Source of the DNA: Gloeopeniophorella convolvens
Taxonomy: Eukaryota; Basidiomycota; Agaricomycetes; Russulales
Length of the DNA: 64,000 bases
Assembly: GCA_022496205.1 (NCBI GenBank)
Contig: WTXD01000001.1
Span: 1,488,001 to 1,552,000, forward strand
Direction of reading: 5' to 3'
This document shows, one piece after another, positions 46,063 to 57,499 of the stretch. Numbering within the stretch: position 1 is the stretch's first letter; each line of letters begins with the position of its first letter. A model generated the notes under the pieces. That model did not search any database, had not been told where the DNA came from, and saw only the letters and a list, made by a program, of their open reading frames with translations. A program made the position numbers and the translations under genes.

Positions 46063-49000
46063 TCATAGCGCGGGGTGTCGCCGCTGGATGACGTCGTCCT
46101 TCGAGCGCACGTCGATCGTCGCGCGGATCGCGTGGTACTGCTGGAGGTCGTGCGCCTCGGCGCGCGCGACGCCCGCGCTGTCGTTCGGCAACCACACCAC
46201 CGGCGGCGGCGCGACGAACTCGGGCGCGAACAGCACGTGCGACACCGACTCGGCGTGTAGCCCAAACGACAGCGCGGGCAGCCGCGGCGGCGCATCGGGG
46301 TGCGTGCGCGCCGCGCGCTCGGTCGCGGTCATGTCGTCCAGCGTCTCCGTCTCTGCGTGGGGTCAGGCTGCGAGGGGAGGCAGAGGGGACGTGCCACGCA
46401 CGTATAGGCACGGGCCCGTCCTGCTCGTATTGGGACGGCGGGACCGCAAGCCTCTGCGTCATCATCTCCAGCACCGACGCGAACGACCCGCGCGTGCGCG
46501 TGCCGCGGCCCGAGCTCACGAGGCTCGTGCTCTCCTCGTCGAGCGCCGGAGGGTGGTCCGGCTGCGCCGCCCTGCGGAACGTCTCGACGGCGTGCTGCCC
46601 GACTGGGCTCAGCGCGGCGGGGCTCGGGCGGCGTTCCTTGAAGCGCGTGTATACCTCGACAAACACGACGACAAACGCGCCCGCGCCGATCAGCGCGCCG
46701 CCTTCGGGCCAGAGCCGGCGCGTGAGCAGGATCAGGCCGAGCAGGATGGGCTGCAGCGCGAGGAGCGTCGCGAAGCGTTTGAGGAGCCAGATCTGTAGCA
46801 GGCCGCCTGTCTGCGAGCGCGTGCGGCCGTAGACGTATCCAACGAGAAAACGGTGCGCTGGGCGCAAGGTCAGATCCTACACCGAATGGGAAACGAATCG
46901 CAACATACCAACGAGCGTTAGTAATACGAGCAGCACGACCGCAGGCCCAAGCAAAGGAAAGACTACTGAGAACGTGCTCGCGAACACGACTGCCAGTACG
47001 CAGGACGACATCGCGAAGAGCGGGTTATATGTCCTAGGGTATGTAGCTAGCACGCGGATCAGCGATCTCCGATCATAAACGGCGAGATGAACGCGAGCTA
47101 TCCTTACCGCGGAAACGCTGGCGTGGCGTGCTGGCCGCCTTGAGTGCCCGCAGGACGCGCCGCAGCCGCAGCGGCTGCAGCATGAGCAGCGCGGGCGCTG
47201 CGACGGCCATGTTGACCACGATCGCGAGCACGACGATGGAGATGTAGACGGAGCCGTCCGCGATGGTCTTTGTCCTGCGGACGCCCTGGCTGAGCGCGCC
47301 GAACGCGTACAGGATCGCGCCGGCCGTGATCAGGCCGATCACGGCAACAGCCACAAGCATGTAGAACATCGCCTTGATCACTAGGAGCTGTCCCGCGGAT
47401 ATCGAGACCGTGGCCACGTGGCGCGCCGACACTGTCAAGGCTCAGGCTCAGGAACATCACTTTGGCGGGTGAGCGTCTGCGGACTTACGATGGAGGAGGC
47501 CGAGCGCGAGCGTAATGAACAGCGTAGCAGCCACAGACGGAGCGAGAACCGTAGCTAGTCCGGTGGTGAAGTTGTTATGGCTGGCCAGACCCTGCATGAA
47601 GGGGAGGTAATGCGCATAGTCCGGCGTCGTCGCAACAGCCAGCCCCGCAACAGCCACCACTGCCCTCATCAGCCAATACGCCTACCAACGGACACAAGGA
47701 GACGACTCACAGCCAACCAGCAACGCCAGCCCAATGGCCACCACGACCGTCCAGAACGCGACCTGCCCAAGCGCCTCGCTCCCGCCCATCTGCAGCACAT
47801 CCCACCGCACGTCCTCCTTCGCGCGGCCCTCGATCATCTGCACGCCCGGCAGATACCGAATCCCACGCCCGACAAGCAGCCAGCCCTTGATGCCAACGCC
47901 GTCGCGGATGTCTTGGAACCCGCTGTCCTGCTGCACGGCGATCTCCTCGTTGATCCCTTTAAGCTCTGAGCGCCACCGGCGGATCTCCGCGTACACCGTC
48001 CCGAGCTCGTCGTGGTCGAAGCCCGTGAGCGGCCGCACGAACGGCGGCGCGCGCTGCACGCGCAGGTGCGGCGGCACCTCCTCGCCTGGTGCCCGCGCGC
48101 CGGCACCCACGCCCGCCAGACGATCGCGCAGCGGGAAAGTTGAGCGGTGCTCGGACGGAGTGGGCCCAAAGATCTTCGGGCGCCGCACGAAGCGGAACGT
48201 GCTCGACGCGCGGGCCGGCTCCGAGTGTGTCGTGTCGTCCGCGGCGGGGAGGAGCGGCGGGAGGGGGAGCGGCAGCGGCTCCGGCAATGGCTCCGGCGTG
48301 CCCGCGCTGGGCGTGTGCGAATAGCGGAAGTCGATCGGCGCTTCGCGCCCGATGTCGACCCAGTCGTCGTCGCCGTTCGAGCTGGGCAGGCGCATCGTGC
48401 CGCCGGCGCCAGGCGAGACGAGCGTGGTCGGCTCGGTGTCCTCCGTTGCGCGCTCGATGTAGTTCGGCCCGTGGATCCTGGGGTCTGGGATTGGCGCGTC
48501 GAGTTCCAGTTCGGGCTCGTGTACTACATCGAGGACGCCGCTTGATGTCATGCGCAGTGGGCTTCCGACGGGCAGGCGGCCGTAGGGAAGCGACTCATGG
48601 GCGCCTTCCTGGAAGCGTGTGCCGACGATGCGCTGGTTGACAGAGTCTGTGAAGCTCGTGCGCGACGAGCCGTCGTCGGTGAAACGGCCTCCGTTGATAC
48701 CGCGGATACCGAGTTTGTAGTAACCAGATGGCGCAACGTACGACGTGGGCGCAAGGGAAGACGAAGCATCGGCAGGATTGCGGCCTCTTCGCCGTCGATG
48801 ATTGGCCTACGGGATGTCTAAACAAAGCAACATGGTGATGTAGGGAAGGACATACGGCAGACCCGACGAGTGCCCGCGGGCGGCTGATGTGCGCAATGCC
48901 TTCGGTGTCGCTCGCAGGTGCGGGAACCAGATCCGCGATAGAAGGTTCGGGCGTGGAGACACGGAAGGACGAGATGTACTTCGTCTCGGCAATTTCGAGC

Positions 49001-50582
49001 TGTTCCAGGATCATATCCCGCTCTTCTATTAACAAAGAAAGATGCTGGGTATCCCTAGGCAGCTCATCAATACTCAGGCTCGTAGATAACGCATGAAACT
49101 CGCGGCCTACCCAACAGTCCACAAACGCATGATGTCCACCTCGAGCCCATATTCCTGCTCTGGCGCCATATAAGGCCCGCGTCGACTGCGCCCATTGCCG
49201 CGCATCGTGACGCCGCTGCTTGCAGGCTCCGCGCTAAAGTCGAGCGACGAGCTGAGCCCGGTGCGGAGAATAAAGTCCTTGAGCCGCTTCTCGCCCCAGC
49301 CCTTGAAGCCGGGCGCCGTGCGGGCGCTGATCCAGCCCATCTCCTTGCCCTGCAGGTGCAGGTCCGCCCAGAGCCGACGGAATGCGAGCAGCTTGCCGTA
49401 CTCGCGCAGGAGCTTCACGAGCGCAGGCAGGACGCCGACGACGACGAGCAACCCGCTGACGATGATGAGCCGCACGCGCGCGCGCCACTTGAGGTCGTGC
49501 CCGTTGACGATCTCGCGCACGGACGTGTCGACGTCGCGGTTGTCGAGAAGCTGCAGCACGCGCACCACACTGAGGTCCTGCAGCACCGCGTAGTGGCCGC
49601 CTAAGCGTGGCGCGGGCGCCGTCTCGGCGATGCACGGGATGCCGACGATGTAGAGCGGCAGCGCGCCGGCGAGCCCGACGACGGACCAGCCAAGCACCAT
49701 GAGGAGGCAGTGCCAGAGCGTGCGCTGGCTTAGCTCCTCGTCGGACGGGAAGATGCGCGCATCGTCTGCCGGGGAGCGGCCTGCGTCGGACGCGTCGTGC
49801 GAGATGGAGGGCACCATGGGCACCGGCGGATTCAGGAATGCCCAGAACGTGGGGCGCAGGGGTTTAGGGCGGGAGCTGCAGGGCGTGAGCACAGCGCAGA
49901 GCGCGAGGAGGCCATGGCGACGCACCTTTCTTGCACAAACCATTCTCTGAGGCCATATATCTGACGGAACCGCGGTCGTATCGTTGCGAACAATAACTAG
50001 CGCGTATCAGGAAACGCGTGAGCCGTGGTGCCTGGCACAAGTAAAAGGCACGCAACGCACCCATAGCAATAAGCCTAGCGCTCCGGAAACAACGATCGTG
50101 GCGAGCAGACCATCAACAGACGCGTCTAAGCCGTGGCCAAGGCAGACAGAGTTGCCTGTAGCCGAGAGCTGGCTGCCAACGCCGGTTGGAGAAGGGGACG
50201 AGCTGGATGAGGAGCCGGCCGGGACAGAAGAAGAGAGAGGATCTAAAGAGGTTGTCATAAACGTGTTCGTGCTGGTCAGTACCGATGCGTGAGAAACGGG
50301 TGACGACGTCAGTGGTAAGGAAGTGGTTGGAAGGGAGGGCGCGTTAGTCGAACTAGCAGGGGGTCCTGGTGCGGCAGCAGAGGTCGTAAAATTTTGTGTA
50401 GGTGAGGGAGAAGAGACGGAAGGAGACGGGGCGGGGGACGTGTGAGACGCTGAGCTGTGTGTTGCCCAACGCTCATGGAAAGAAGGGCCAGCGCTCTTCC
50501 GAGGCACAAGTCGGCGAACCGACCGTGGCCTCGAGTTCAACTCGAGGCGCCCGTCGCCGGGAAAGGGAATTATTCTCGTCAT
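46063..50582 (-). CDS. CSC1/OSCA/TMEM63-type stress-gated cation channel homologue
   Basis: Family members are multi-pass membrane channels opened by osmotic or mechanical stress. The start at 50582 gives a Ser/Thr/Pro-rich luminal region, then helix TM0 (LLATIVVSGALGLLLWV, about 50125-50075). TM1-TM2 follow (LLMVLGWSVVGLAGALPLY; LIIVSGLLVVVGVLPALV). A very long cytosolic part (about 49400-47850) has a helical segment (LSLLIEERDMILEQLEIAE) and a Pro/acidic linker. The 7TM core runs from WTVVVAIGLALLVG (about 47760) through LAPSVAATLFITLALGLL, MFYMLVAVAVIGLITAGA, VLAIVVNMAVAAPALLML, RTYNPLFAMSSCVLAVVFAS, VGYVYGRTRSQTGG and LQPILLGLILLTRRL. The YNPLF and VGYVY-ETGG-like region is the best family match. 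Six or more introns. It is diverged from yeast Csc1, so ion selectivity and gating are unknown. Confidence 0.72.
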
Positions 50583-51218
50583 CTTCTCAGCGTCAGACTA
50601 GCTATCGGGGGTATCTAATTAGTTCTAGGGTATTCATGGCCGGAGTGACGCAGTGAAGAGATCGTTAGTCGTGAAGAACAGACATGAGGTCAGATCATGT
50701 CTCCTTCGTTGCCAAAGACAAAGCTCACAAAACAGGAGCCTCTTCAGCGGGCGTGTTGCTTCCGGCCCGATCACCGATACCCTTCAACTTTTGCCGCCGG
50801 CAACTGTGTCCGTGTCAAAGATCGACGCGACGAATACTTCGACGGAAGGTAGGGCGACGGAATATATAGTGCTATGAAGGTGCGAACAGGGCCACGATTT
50901 CCCGAGACTTATGACGTCGTGAAGCAGGCTCCATTTTCCCAAGATAATGCGCATATGGGCTCCAGTGGACTCAGGAACACTCATTTTCCAGATGAGGCCA
51001 GAAGGACACCCGCTTCAGGTAACCAACTTAGATGCAGGGAAATCCGGTACATATACGTGCAGAGAATGTGTGTGACCGTCCTCCTTATAATGGGAAGACG
51101 TGATGAAATATCAATGGAGCACGAGGAGCACGAGCACAAGGCAGGCAAAAGGTCTACGGAGGCTCGTCAGTCATGTCAGACACGGAGAAGATGGACACAA
51201 GCCTCACAATGAAGGAAA
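50583..51218. other. Intergenic, no gene seen
   Basis: About 630 bp between the channel gene and the small MGC protein, both on the minus strand. No credible coding frame or RNA gene was recognised. Confidence 0.45.
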
Positions 51219-51476
51219 CTACCAGCCCTTTCGGTCCCTCTCCGTCAAGAAGACCTCATCGTTGTCGCCCCGCTTCACGGCGACGACTCTGTGCCCAGTC
51301 ACCCATGGCGGCGCATCGTCCTCAACAACCGGCGACGGCGGCCCAGGCTTCTTGGGGACCTTGTACTTTGGTTGCTTGGGCGACTTCGTCTTTTTGGAGG
51401 GCCTCCCCTTGGACGCCGTTGGCCCGTATCCGTCAAACTCATCGAGGACCTTCTGTTTGCTGGGAATGCAACCCAT
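51219..51476 (-). CDS. Small protein with N-terminal lipidation motif MGCIPSK
   Basis: Not recognised as a named family. The single exon encodes 85 residues. It begins MGCIPSK: Gly2 with Ser6 fits the N-myristoylation consensus and Cys3 is a likely palmitoylation site, the same dual signal seen in Src-family and G-alpha proteins. The middle is strongly basic and Pro-rich (SKKTKSPKQPKYKVPKKPG), which could add charge-based membrane binding. The C-terminus has VTGHRVVAVKRGDNDEVFL. A plasma membrane-tethered adaptor is a reasonable guess. Introns are not needed. Confidence 0.6.
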   Translation of the reverse strand: MGCIPSKQKVLDEFDGYGPTASKGRPSKKTKSPKQPKYKVPKKPGPPSPVVEDDAPPWVTGHRVVAVKRGDNDEVFLTERDRKGW

Positions 51477-52084
51477 CGCAACGGGCGACCGCTAACTCAG
51501 ACTGGCTAGCGAATCATGCATCAGCGCTCGGCGGCCATTCCAACGTAGGAAGGGTGGGTAGAGCTTACAGGAAGACCAAAGAAACGTGAAAAGGAGTGGA
51601 AGACGGCCTCGCAGACGCAGCCAGTTAGGGATGTGATGGGGGTGTCAGTGCAAGACACGACGGCGGTGGCGAGTTACGGGTCTGTTGCTTAGGCGTGCCT
51701 AGAGGATATCAGTTATATCAACCTGTCGCCAGGCGCCATGATTGTCAGGCTCCAGCGAGCCTATAGGAACGCCAGCCGATTATTGAGATCAGCCCCACAG
51801 CATCCGTCCTCTAGATACTCGCAGAGTGTGTACTGGGCAGGCTAATTCTGGGCGATCTGTTTTACGGTAGCGTTGCGCAGGGTGCGCCTTGGCAAGGATT
51901 CGAATGAGACCTGGCCTGAGTGGCTGTGCAGAGGAAATACGGCCACGTGTTTTGGGCGCCCAAAGAGGGCAAGCGAGACGTGTTGCCTTGCTCCCGACCA
52001 GTGCCAGACCGCGACCAAAACCACGCGCGGTGGCCTCGACAACCTCCACCACCTCTCGCAACGCAACCACCGAACGCGCTTGCC
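51477..52084. other. Intergenic between divergent genes
   Basis: About 600 bp between the minus-strand MGC protein and plus-strand Sly1, so it holds both promoters. No TATA box stands out. A frame on the minus strand (51842-52417) overlaps Sly1 exon 2 in antisense and is discarded. Confidence 0.45.
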
Positions 52085-54540
52085 ATGGCAAGCCACGCGC
52101 TCAAACAAGTGCGCCGCCCTTTCTCGCCCTGCTGCGCTGTGGTGCTGACCGCTCCGCCACCGCCGCCCGCAGACTGCTGCGCCCGTCACGGTGCAGCAGG
52201 CCCAGACGAATGCGCTGCTCACGCTACTGAACCTCAACAAGCCCATCGACGCCCCGAGCGCGACGTCCCAGGGCGGCTCGAAGAGCGGCACGCCGGCGCT
52301 CAAGGTGCCCGCTGCCACCGGGCCCCCGGTGTGGAAGATCCTCGTGCTCGACCAGGAAACGAAGGACGTCCTCGCGACCATTCTGCGCGTGCAGGACCTG
52401 CGGGACATCGGCGTCACCCTCCACGTGTGCGTGTCTCTACTCCGTAAGGGCGTGTGGGGCGTGCTGACTGAATCTTATTGTACTGCAGGCAACTCCATTC
52501 GTCACGTCCACCATTACCGGACGTGCCTGCGATCTATTTTGTCTCCCCGACGCTTGCGAACATCAGGAGGATTGCGGAAGACCTCGAAAAGGGGCTCTAT
52601 GAGTCGTTCCACCTCAACTTCTCGGAACCACTCTCCCGGTCGTTGCTTGAGGAGCTGGCTGCGGCGGTGGCCAAGGACGGAACGGGTGAGCTGGTAGAGG
52701 AGGTTGGTGCCGCAGATCGCCATAAGCACCGCAGCCCCAGCTGAGTGCATCTCTTGCCACAGGTCGTGGACCAATACCTTTCTTTCATCGCGCCTTCGGG
52801 ATCACTGTACTCCCTCCTACCTCCCCCGTCGACAGCGGCAGCATCCACTCCTGGCCAGCCTGGGCCTTCACAACCAACCTCCTCTTATGCTATCCTCAAC
52901 TCTCCATCGTCCTCGGAGGAGCAGATCGAAAACGAGATCGAGCGAATAGCCAACGGTCTTTTCAGCGTCGTGGTAACGATGGGTGTGTGCTGCCCTGCGA
53001 CCCCAGAGTCAGACGTGCTAAATAGAGACTAGGCCAGGTACCCATCATCCGCGCCCCGCGCGGAAACGCGGCGGAGATGATCGCGAAGAAGGTGGAGACG
53101 AAGATTCGCGATTCGCTGATCACAGCGTCGCGTTCACAGGGCTCGTCACTCTTCTCGCAGGAGGCAGGTGGCCTGTCAACGCTTCAGCGACCGCGTAAGT
53201 TCATCCATCGCATACATCGCATGCTTATTTTAGCTCAATCGGCCATCAGTCCTCCTTATCCTCGACCGCAATATCGATTTGGTTCCTACACTCTCACATG
53301 GGTGGACCTACCAGGCACTCGTGTCCGACTGCCTCGAGATGAGGCTCAACCGCGTCACGGTCGCGTCGCCTCAGAAGAAGGCCTTCGACCTCGACGCGAA
53401 AGACTTTTTCTGGGCGAAGAACGCAGCGAACCCGTTCCCGCAGGTCGCGGAGGACATCGACACAGAGCTTAACCGCTACAAGCAGGATGCCGCGGAGATT
53501 ACGCGGTCGACCGGTGTGAGCGACGTCAACGACATCACCCAGCTGTACGCTTCTGCGTCGTTCTCCCCCGCACTGACTGATTGAATGGATGCGGGGTAGT
53601 GATCTATCCGCGAACGCCTCGCATCTCAAGACGGCCATCACGCAGCTGCCCGAACTGACCGCGCGCAAGGCAACGCTCGACACGCATATGAACATCGCAA
53701 CCGCGCTGCTCGAGCAGATCAAGCAGCGCGGGCTCGACGAGCTCTTCTCGACGGAGGAGGCGATCACCAAGCAGAGCGCTGCGAGTGTGCTCGAGTACCT
53801 GCGCGCGCCGAAGGGCGAGGGCCAGCCGACGCCGACCGACAAGCTGCGCCTCGTGCTCGTGTTCTACCTCTCGTCGCAGGACAGCGCGGTGTCGAAGGAC
53901 GACGTCGCGGAGCTCGAGGCGGAGCTGAAGAAGCAGGGCGCGGACATCGCCGCGTTCGAGTACGTGCGCCGCCTGCGCGAGATCTCGCGCATGATGGTGC
54001 CCGCGGCAGGCGGCGCTGCCACGCCCATGCCAGCGGCGCCGGCGGGCGGCGAGCTCTTCAAGGGCTTCAGCTCGCTCGGCAACCGCGTGCGTATGCCTGC
54101 ACACGCGACCCTGCCGCCTCGCTGACCCTGCCACACAGCTCACGGACCGCCTCAAGGAGGGCGGGCTGGAGAACCTGATCTCGGGCGTGCGCAACTTCCT
54201 GCCGACGAACAAGCTGTGCACGGTGACGCGCCTGGCGGAGGCGCTGATGGACTCGGGCGCGGCGTCGAACCAGTCGCTGCAGGAGACGGACGAGTACGTG
54301 CTGCTCGACCCGCGCGTGCCGCGGCACGTGCAGAGCGCCGCGGCGCGGGCGCCCGCACGGCGCAGCCAGTTCGCGGAGGGCGTCGTGTTTGTCGTCGGCG
54401 GGGCCGGGTACGTCGAGTACGGGAACCTCGAGGAGTGGGCGGGCAAGACGGGGCGGCGCGTTGCGTACGGCGGGACGGAGATCTGGGACCCCGAGAGCTT
54501 CGTAGGCGTGCTGCGCGACCTGGGCCGCGCGCAGACGTGA
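52085..54540 (+). CDS. SLY1: Sec1/Munc18 family protein Sly1
   Basis: Sly1 binds the syntaxin Sed5 and promotes SNARE assembly for ER-Golgi vesicle fusion. Exon 1 encodes only MASHALKQ and splices to [19 protein letters not shown]. Family hallmarks: [51 protein letters not shown] (after an intron), [41 protein letters not shown] (across the join at about 53200-53310), and near the end [19 protein letters not shown], which matches the Sly1/Vps45 GGxTxxE region. The insert APPTP-like linker is Pro/Ser-rich. About 690 residues, the usual length. Introns of 50-80 bp, canonical. The end is LRDLGRAQT. Confidence 0.93.
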
Positions 54541-55180
54541 TTCTGGGTGTGCTGACGCGTGGTCGTCGGAGGGTCGAGGACGCGTGTAGTAGTGGGGTGT
54601 GTTCTATTTCACGAGATGGACGGATGGAGCGGGTCTAGGACGGGGCAGAGTGCTCTCGGCTGGCGTGGAAGACGTGGTGATGTCGGCACGGTGGGAGTAG
54701 GCTACTCCGGCGGGGGCTATCTTGGTCTTGCTTTGCTCCTGCGTTGTTGCGCGTGCCCTCCATGCCCGACGAACTGAGACCCGAGAGCAGTGGAGAACAG
54801 GACGATTTTGTCTGTTGCGCCGGTGCCGGAAAATGCGAGGATGATACCAAGGTGATTGAGTGCTGCTACGATCACATTAGGACCAATGGCGGGATGCGCC
54901 GGGTGGGCGGGCCAGCTCGATCGGGGCTCGGCGAGTCGTCGGCAGTCGTCGGCCACGCGCCGATTTTAACCGCTCTCCCGCCTGGGGACTCGTGGGGAGC
55001 GCGATAATCCGTTCCTCGCCGCCTCCGGATACCCTTTCACCACCCCCGGAGGAAATGATGTTCTCACTACAGAACACGTTACAGGGTCTGATCATGACGA
55101 TGGCGATCGTATAAAGATACCCTCCTAGATCTCAGCTGGAGGCCAGTTCTCAGCGCATCCAACTCGGCACTACTCCTGCT
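54541..55180. other. Intergenic, no gene seen
   Basis: About 640 bp between Sly1 and the F-box gene, both plus. A TATAAAG at 55110-55116 belongs to the F-box promoter. No other feature was recognised. Confidence 0.45.
55110..55116 (+). promoter_or_regulatory. TATA box of the F-box gene
   Basis: TATAAAG in the context gatcgtataaagatac, 65 bp upstream of the ATG at 55181. Confidence 0.5.
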
Positions 55181-56389
55181 ATGACTCTGGCCTCCCTGCA
55201 CCCCGATTCTGACGCACACCCCGCGTTTGCGCCGCGTCTTCCTGTCGAGCTCTGGCTGCACATCTTCCGCCTCACCACCGCCGCGCCAGACGCCCTCTCC
55301 ACCATCTACGAGCCGTTCTGCTCCTCCACCGACGCCGCGGCGCGCGCCGACGCGACGCTACGCGCCAAGTGCACCCTCGCCCTCGTCTGCAAGCAATGGC
55401 GCGCACTCGCGCACGACTTTCTCTATGAGGACCTCCGCATCGGCGCGGGCCTCCCTGCGCTCTGCTCAAGCCTATCATCTACGCGCACCCCCGCGGCGCA
55501 CCGCGCGCGCCGCGCCGTCCTACCCTACACGAGCACCGCGAGCCCCACCGCCGCGCCCCCACCCGCGCTCGCGCTCCTCGACTCCCTCCCCTCCCTCTCC
55601 GTGCTCGTGCGCCCGCCACTCGACCCCCGCTCCCCCACTCCGATCTTCGAGCACGCGACTGACGCGCCCGCGGCGCTGCCCGCGCTGCGCCGGCTCGAGT
55701 GGGCCTTCGACGGCACAGGCGCCGCCGCGCGCGCAGGCGGGCTCAACGCGCTCGACGTGCTTCTCCGCGCCGCCGCGCCGCACCTGCACGAGCTCGTCCT
55801 CGACGGCCGCCTCCCGCTCCCCGCGCTCCGCCAGCGCCGCGTGCGCCTCCCCGCGCTGCGCACGCTGCGCCTGCGCCGCGGCGCGGGCGCGTGCCCGCTC
55901 GTCGCGCGCCAGACAGCGTACTGGGACCTCCCGGCGCTCGAGCGCGTCGTGCTCGAGGGCGCGGCGTGCGCGGAGCCGCTCGACGCGCTGTGGGAGGCGC
56001 ATGGCGCGCGGCTGCGCGCGCTCGAGCTCGGGCGCGGCGTGTCGCGTGCGGACGCGGCGTGCATGATGGCGCGCTGCGGGGCGCTGGAGGAGCTGTACCT
56101 GCATGTGGGCGCGGCTGAGGATGGTGTGCTGGTGGAGGCGGAGTGTGTGCATGCGACGCTGCGGCGCGTCGGCGTGTGCGTTGACGCGGGCGCGGGGAAG
56201 GCGCTGCCGTGGGCGCGTGTCGCGGAGGAGGTCGGCGCGCTCGCGGAGGGGTGCGCGGCGCTGTGCGAGGTCGCGCTGTATGTGCGCGCGCCGGAGGCTG
56301 TCGAGCGCAGCGCGGAGGTCGCGCGGCTGCGCGACGCGCTGTGTGCGCGCGGACGCGCGCTACGGCTCATCGTGTGCCAACTCGCGTGA
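55181..56389 (+). CDS. F-box protein, intronless, 402 residues
   Basis: F-box proteins link substrates to SCF ubiquitin ligases through Skp1. A degenerate F-box lies at residues ~18-85: LPVELWLHIFRLTTAAP, a divergent insert, then LALVCKQWRALAHDFLYEDLRI. This split form is typical of the large mushroom F-box family. The rest reads as Leu- and Ala-rich repeats (LRRLEWAFDG, LHELVLDGRLPL, LRTLRLRRG, LRALELGRG), consistent with a leucine-rich substrate domain. A single exon is common in this family. Very high GC gives long antisense frames, which I ignore. Target protein unknown. Confidence 0.78.
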   Translation: MTLASLHPDSDAHPAFAPRLPVELWLHIFRLTTAAPDALSTIYEPFCSSTDAAARADATLRAKCTLALVCKQWRALAHDFLYEDLRIGAGLPALCSSLSSTRTPAAHRARRAVLPYTSTASPTAAPPPALALLDSLPSLSVLVRPPLDPRSPTPIFEHATDAPAALPALRRLEWAFDGTGAAARAGGLNALDVLLRAAAPHLHELVLDGRLPLPALRQRRVRLPALRTLRLRRGAGACPLVARQTAYWDLPALERVVLEGAACAEPLDALWEAHGARLRALELGRGVSRADAACMMARCGALEELYLHVGAAEDGVLVEAECVHATLRRVGVCVDAGAGKALPWARVAEEVGALAEGCAALCEVALYVRAPEAVERSAEVARLRDALCARGRALRLIVCQLA

Positions 56390-56700
56390 GGCGCGCGGGG
56401 GCGTATTGAACGCGGACCCATTTTGTGATGATACCCTTGTTGCTTAATTTATTAGAGTTTGCGTTTGCGGATCGCGAGACTTCATGAGTATGTATGCGCG
56501 TTTGGTGTTTGGCAAACTCGAATGATATGACCAAAACACGTGATAGTGGCATTATTTGTCCCTATTGACAATGTTCGATGGGCGCTAATAATTACGAGTT
56601 GTGAGAGCAAGCAAAGGTAATCATGAAGTATAAAAGGTGTGTTACGCTATTCGAGATGGCTAAGGCGGGCCCATATCTCCCCTGAAGCCGTCGACCGTAG

Positions 56701-57496
56701 CGTCCCACCCGCGATCCAAGTCTAGCTCCCGTGGCACCGAAGCTAAAACCTGTGAAGGACCGCACCACTCGTCCGAAAACCCGTTTTCAAAGCAGCGCAG
56801 AACTCACCAGTCCATTCCGTATTCGAATCTTTGGCATCTGACAGCGCTGTAACACAGGCGATCGCCCACTTTGTCGACCCGACTGCTGCTCGTCTCCCTG
56901 AAAATCTCTTCGAGTCCACTTCGGCCCCTGCCTTCGCAGCTGTGCAAAGGAGGCGGTGCGGCGGTCAACCCGACCAAGCCCGCGCTCCTCAACTGAAATC
57001 AAGCACCCAGGGGGCTGGTTCCACCAGCAGTTCAAGCTGCGACCAAAGAGGTCTCTCAACGGTGGGTGCGCCCCTGTGCGAGCCGCATCGATTGCTGAAG
57101 GTAAACCTTCGCTTGACGCGCATAGAAGTGACTGATTGTTCCATCTGTGCTGTCAAGATTAGTGTGCGCGTCTTTGGCCGAGGACCGATATGGTGTTGTC
57201 CAACTCGATATTCAGCGGGTCCTCGAGGCGCTCCTCTCTTTGAGAAAACCCATAGAGAACCCTCTGACCATGCAGAAGACGCTGCGCGAGCGGTCAGCGT
57301 GTATGCCCGGGCTGCAGATGGTGGGTCGAGACTCACCACGTATGACTTGGTGCTGATGAATTCGTTCAGCCATGAGAGAGGGCGTTGTTCGCATAGCGCA
57401 AACTTTTGTCAACCGGCTGACCGCCTTCCGATTCCCGCCTCATATCGCGCAGAAACTAGAGGTTCGCCGACTATCACTGAGGATGGGGGTCGCGGT
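56701..57496 (+). pseudogene. 5'-truncated relic of nucleoporin NDC1 (probable)
   Basis: Pieces resemble the C-terminal part of fungal Ndc1, the membrane nucleoporin that anchors pore complexes. Seen in order: APKLKPVKDRTTRPKTRFQ (56734-56790), HSVFESLASDSAVTQAIAHF (about 56810-56870), ASLAEDRYGVVQLDIQRVLE then ALLSL (about 57168-57240), and across a 50 bp intron ARAADAMREGVVRIAQTF and RLTAFRFPPHIAQKLE (about 57303-57460). After KLE, a small frame change would read F-A-D-Y-H-stop, like the FxDY end of Ndc1. The membrane-spanning N-terminal half is absent: only intergenic sequence and the F-box gene lie upstream. Frame changes occur between pieces. This suggests a transposed fragment or relic. 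Identification is from memory of family patterns. Confidence 0.45.
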
Positions 57497-57499
57497 GAG

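Noticed and set aside
54152..56421. Long antisense frames over Sly1 and the F-box gene
   Set aside because: They arise from high third-position GC in the real genes, are Arg/Ala-rich and match nothing.
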